A stretch of 64,000 nucleotides of DNA. It comes from CAWCXF01 sp963799455 (GTDB taxonomy: Bacteria; Pseudomonadota; Alphaproteobacteria; Rhodobacterales; Rhodobacteraceae). The position numbers and the translations under genes are program-made. The notes under the pieces were generated by a model. The model worked only from the letters and a program-made list of their open reading frames with translations. It was not told the origin of the DNA and searched no databases. Within the stretch, counting starts at the first letter, position 1, and every line of letters starts with the position of its first letter. Location: positions 310,001-374,000 of the forward strand of contig CAWCXF010000008.1 in NCBI GenBank assembly GCA_963799455.1. The letters run 5' to 3'. Positions 62,527 to 64,000 of the stretch are shown here, piece after piece.

Positions 62527-63598
62527 TCAGACCCCCTGCGCGGCCAGCCGTTCGGCCTGGTCGCGCGCGATCAGAGCGTCGGTGATCTCGTCGAGATCGC
62601 CCGCGAGCACGGCCGGCAGCCGGTGCAGCGTCAGCCCGATGCGGTGGTCGGTCACGCGCCCTTGGGGGAAGTTGTAGGTTCGGATCCGCTCCGAGCGGTC
62701 GCCGGTGCCCACCTGGGAGCGGCGGTCGGCGGCGCGGCCCGCGTCGGCCTCGCGCCGCTGGAGGTCGTGGAGCCGCGCGCGCAGCACCTGGAGCGCGATC
62801 TCGCGGTTGCGGTGCTGGGACTTCTCCGAGGAGGTCACGACGATGCCGGAGGGGAGATGGGTGATCCGCACCGCCGAATCGGTGGTGTTGACGTGCTGCC
62901 CGCCCGCGCCCGAGGCGCGCATGGTGTCGATCCTGAGATCCGAGGCGTCGATCGCCACGTCCACCTCCTCGGCCTCGGGCAGGACGGCGACGGTGGCGGC
63001 CGAGGTGTGCACGCGCCCGCCCGACTCGGTCTCGGGCACGCGCTGGACGCGGTGGACGCCCGACTCCCATTTGAGCCGCGCGAACACGCGCTCCCCGCGC
63101 ACCAGCAGCGTCGCCTCCTTGACGCCGCCGATCTCGGTCTCGGCGAGCGAGACGATCTCGACCGCCCAGCCCTTCCCTTCCGCGTGGCGCTGATACATCC
63201 GCAGGAGGTCGCCCGCGAACAGCGCCGCCTCCTCGCCGCCGGTGCCGGGGCGGATCTCGACCACGGCGGGGCGCGCGTCGGCCGCGTCGCGCGGCAGGAG
63301 CGCCAGGCGCAGCTCGCGCTCCAGATCCGGCGCGCGCGCGCGCAGCGCCTCGATCTCGGCCTGGGCCAGCGGGCGCAGGTCCGGGTCGCCGAGCATCGCC
63401 TCGGCCTCGGCGAGCCCGCGGCCGAGCGCGCGCCACTCGCCGACGCGCTCGACCACGGGGCGCAGCTCGGCGTACTCGCGCGCCAGAATCCGCGATCTCG
63501 CCGCCCGCGGCCTCGCCCATGCGCGCCTCGAGATAGGCGAAGCGCTCCGCGATGCGGTCCAGCGTCTCGTCGGGAAGGGTCGAGGCGGGAGGGGGCAT
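62527..63598 (-). CDS. prfA: Peptide chain release factor 1, frame broken by one extra base
   Basis: The N-terminus (MPPPASTLPDETLDRIAERFAYLEARMGEAAGGEIAD) is in one frame from 63598; the rest (LAREYAELRPVVERVGEWRAL...) is in another. An extra base at 63487-63488 (GAT-T-CTG) accounts for it. Removing it gives 356 residues, normal for RF1. The catalytic GGQ is in SGAGGQHVNTTDSAVRITH, and the stop-codon-reading PxT appears as PET in RVPETESGG. RF1 ends translation at UAA and UAG and is essential, so the frameshift is probably an assembly error. It is followed by prmC, which methylates this GGQ. Confidence 0.9.
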
Positions 63599-63675
63599 GG
63601 GCGCGGATGTGCGGCGCGTCGCGCCCGGGGTCAAGTCGCGCTGGCCAAGGGCGCGCGCCATGGTAAGCTCGCACC

Positions 63676-64000
63676 ATGCGAAGCGTGCTCGCCCTCCTGG
63701 CGCTGAGCGCCCCGGCCGCGGCCCCCGCCGCCTCGGACGCCGTGGCGCAGGGACGGGCGGCGCCGCGGGCGATCCCCTGCTACTGCACCGACGCCGCGGG
63801 GGAGCGCGTCGATCTCGGACGGGAGATCTGCCTCGTGGTGGACGGCCGCGCCTTCATGGCGCGCTGCGAGATGGCGCTCAACAACCCGATCTGGCGCGAC
63901 ACCGGCGCGGGCTGCGTCTCGTCAAGCCTCCAGGGCGGCGCGCAGGCGGGCGGTCCAGTCCTCGAGCCGGGCGCGGTTGACGCCGAAATCGCCCTGTCCG
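63676..64000 (+). CDS. Small secreted cysteine-rich protein (partial)
   Basis: From an ATG at 63676 the frame stays open to the window end (108 codons). A signal peptide (MRSVLALLALSAPAAAPAA) is followed by a short domain with cysteines in IPCYCTDAAGERVDLG, EICLVVDG, ARCEMALNNPIWRDTGAGC. The pattern of five cysteines in about 60 residues suggests periplasmic disulfides; I do not know the function. The last part after GCVSSSLQGG overlaps what looks like the 3' end of a minus-strand gene, so either the overlap is real or the true stop is lost to an indel. Confidence 0.6.
   Translation, partial: MRSVLALLALSAPAAAPAASDAVAQGRAAPRAIPCYCTDAAGERVDLGREICLVVDGRAFMARCEMALNNPIWRDTGAGCVSSSLQGGAQAGGPVLEPGAVDAEIALS
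63922..64000 (-). CDS. 3' end of a gene entering from outside the window (partial)
   Basis: On the minus strand the frame GQGDFGVNRARLEDWTARLR continues to RAALEA and a TGA at 63924-63922. The composition is that of a real C-terminal helix and codon use fits the genome, but 25 residues are too few to name a family. It overlaps the convergent secreted protein gene. Confidence 0.35.
   Translation of the reverse strand, partial: GQGDFGVNRARLEDWTARLRAALEA

Overview
The window is very G+C-rich DNA from an alphaproteobacterium, most likely Rhodobacterales (Rhodobacter/Roseobacter relatives). The signs are a permuted two-piece tmRNA beside an alpha-type SspB, the ATP synthase zeta inhibitor (DUF1476), DUF4169 and DUF4167 proteins, a trgB-cysK pair, AcuI, and a split cobalamin-dependent methionine synthase locus with DUF1638. 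I cannot name the genus.

Layout. 1-3.5 kb and up to 4.6 kb (minus): an MscS-type channel (cut by the window edge), cysteine synthase and a TrgB-like Nudix protein, facing a photolyase gene. 6.7-9.5 kb (minus): DinB-like protein, AcuI and a PLP enzyme. 9.8-14.6 kb (mostly plus): an orphan PotD-like binding protein, ssrA (tmRNA), sspB, fumC, two small proteins, a secreted protein and a TusA-like protein. 14.7-23.3 kb (minus): purC-purS-purQ-dctB-dctD followed by rne. 23.7-29.3 kb (plus): zeta subunit, homocysteine methyltransferase, sulfotransferase, corrinoid protein, GST, SodC, small membrane protein, YbjQ-like protein and DUF1638. 29.4-36.1 kb: sufE, a lipoprotein, rnd, purMN, a CAT-anticodon tRNA, an EnvZ-like kinase, an MBL hydrolase and tRNA-Asn. 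36.5-38.0 kb: an acetolactate-synthase-like TPP enzyme. 38.4-41.0 kb: an IS21-family element. 41.0-46.5 kb (minus): a PaoABC-like molybdenum hydroxylase, Mn-catalase and ndk. 46.6-50.1 kb (plus): ABC-F ATPase, MarC and a retropepsin-like protease. 50.2-52.2 kb (minus): pepA-holC. 52.6-60.5 kb (plus): lptF-lptG-lptD-surA-pdxA-rsmA. 60.7-63.6 kb (minus): prfA-prmC and a DUF4167 protein. The last few hundred bases hold parts of two unidentified genes.

Functional links. SspB hands SsrA-tagged proteins to ClpXP. The homocysteine methyltransferase and corrinoid protein are two of the three parts of a split methionine synthase. LptF/G/D and SurA build the outer membrane. PrmC methylates PrfA. The molybdenum hydroxylase can make H2O2, which the adjacent Mn-catalase could remove.

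Two patterns run across the window. First, four genes (dctD, istA, istB, prfA) each carry one extra base that breaks the frame; removing it restores a family-length protein. Because prfA is essential, assembly indels are the likeliest explanation. Second, 15-bp tandem repeats occur at four unrelated loci: the rne tail, upstream of the homocysteine methyltransferase, inside surA, and in the rsmA tail. No complete new system is evident. The most unusual items are the sulfotransferase coupled to the methionine synthase gene, a DctD-like regulator lacking the sigma-54 GAFTGA loop, and the 15-bp repeat family.
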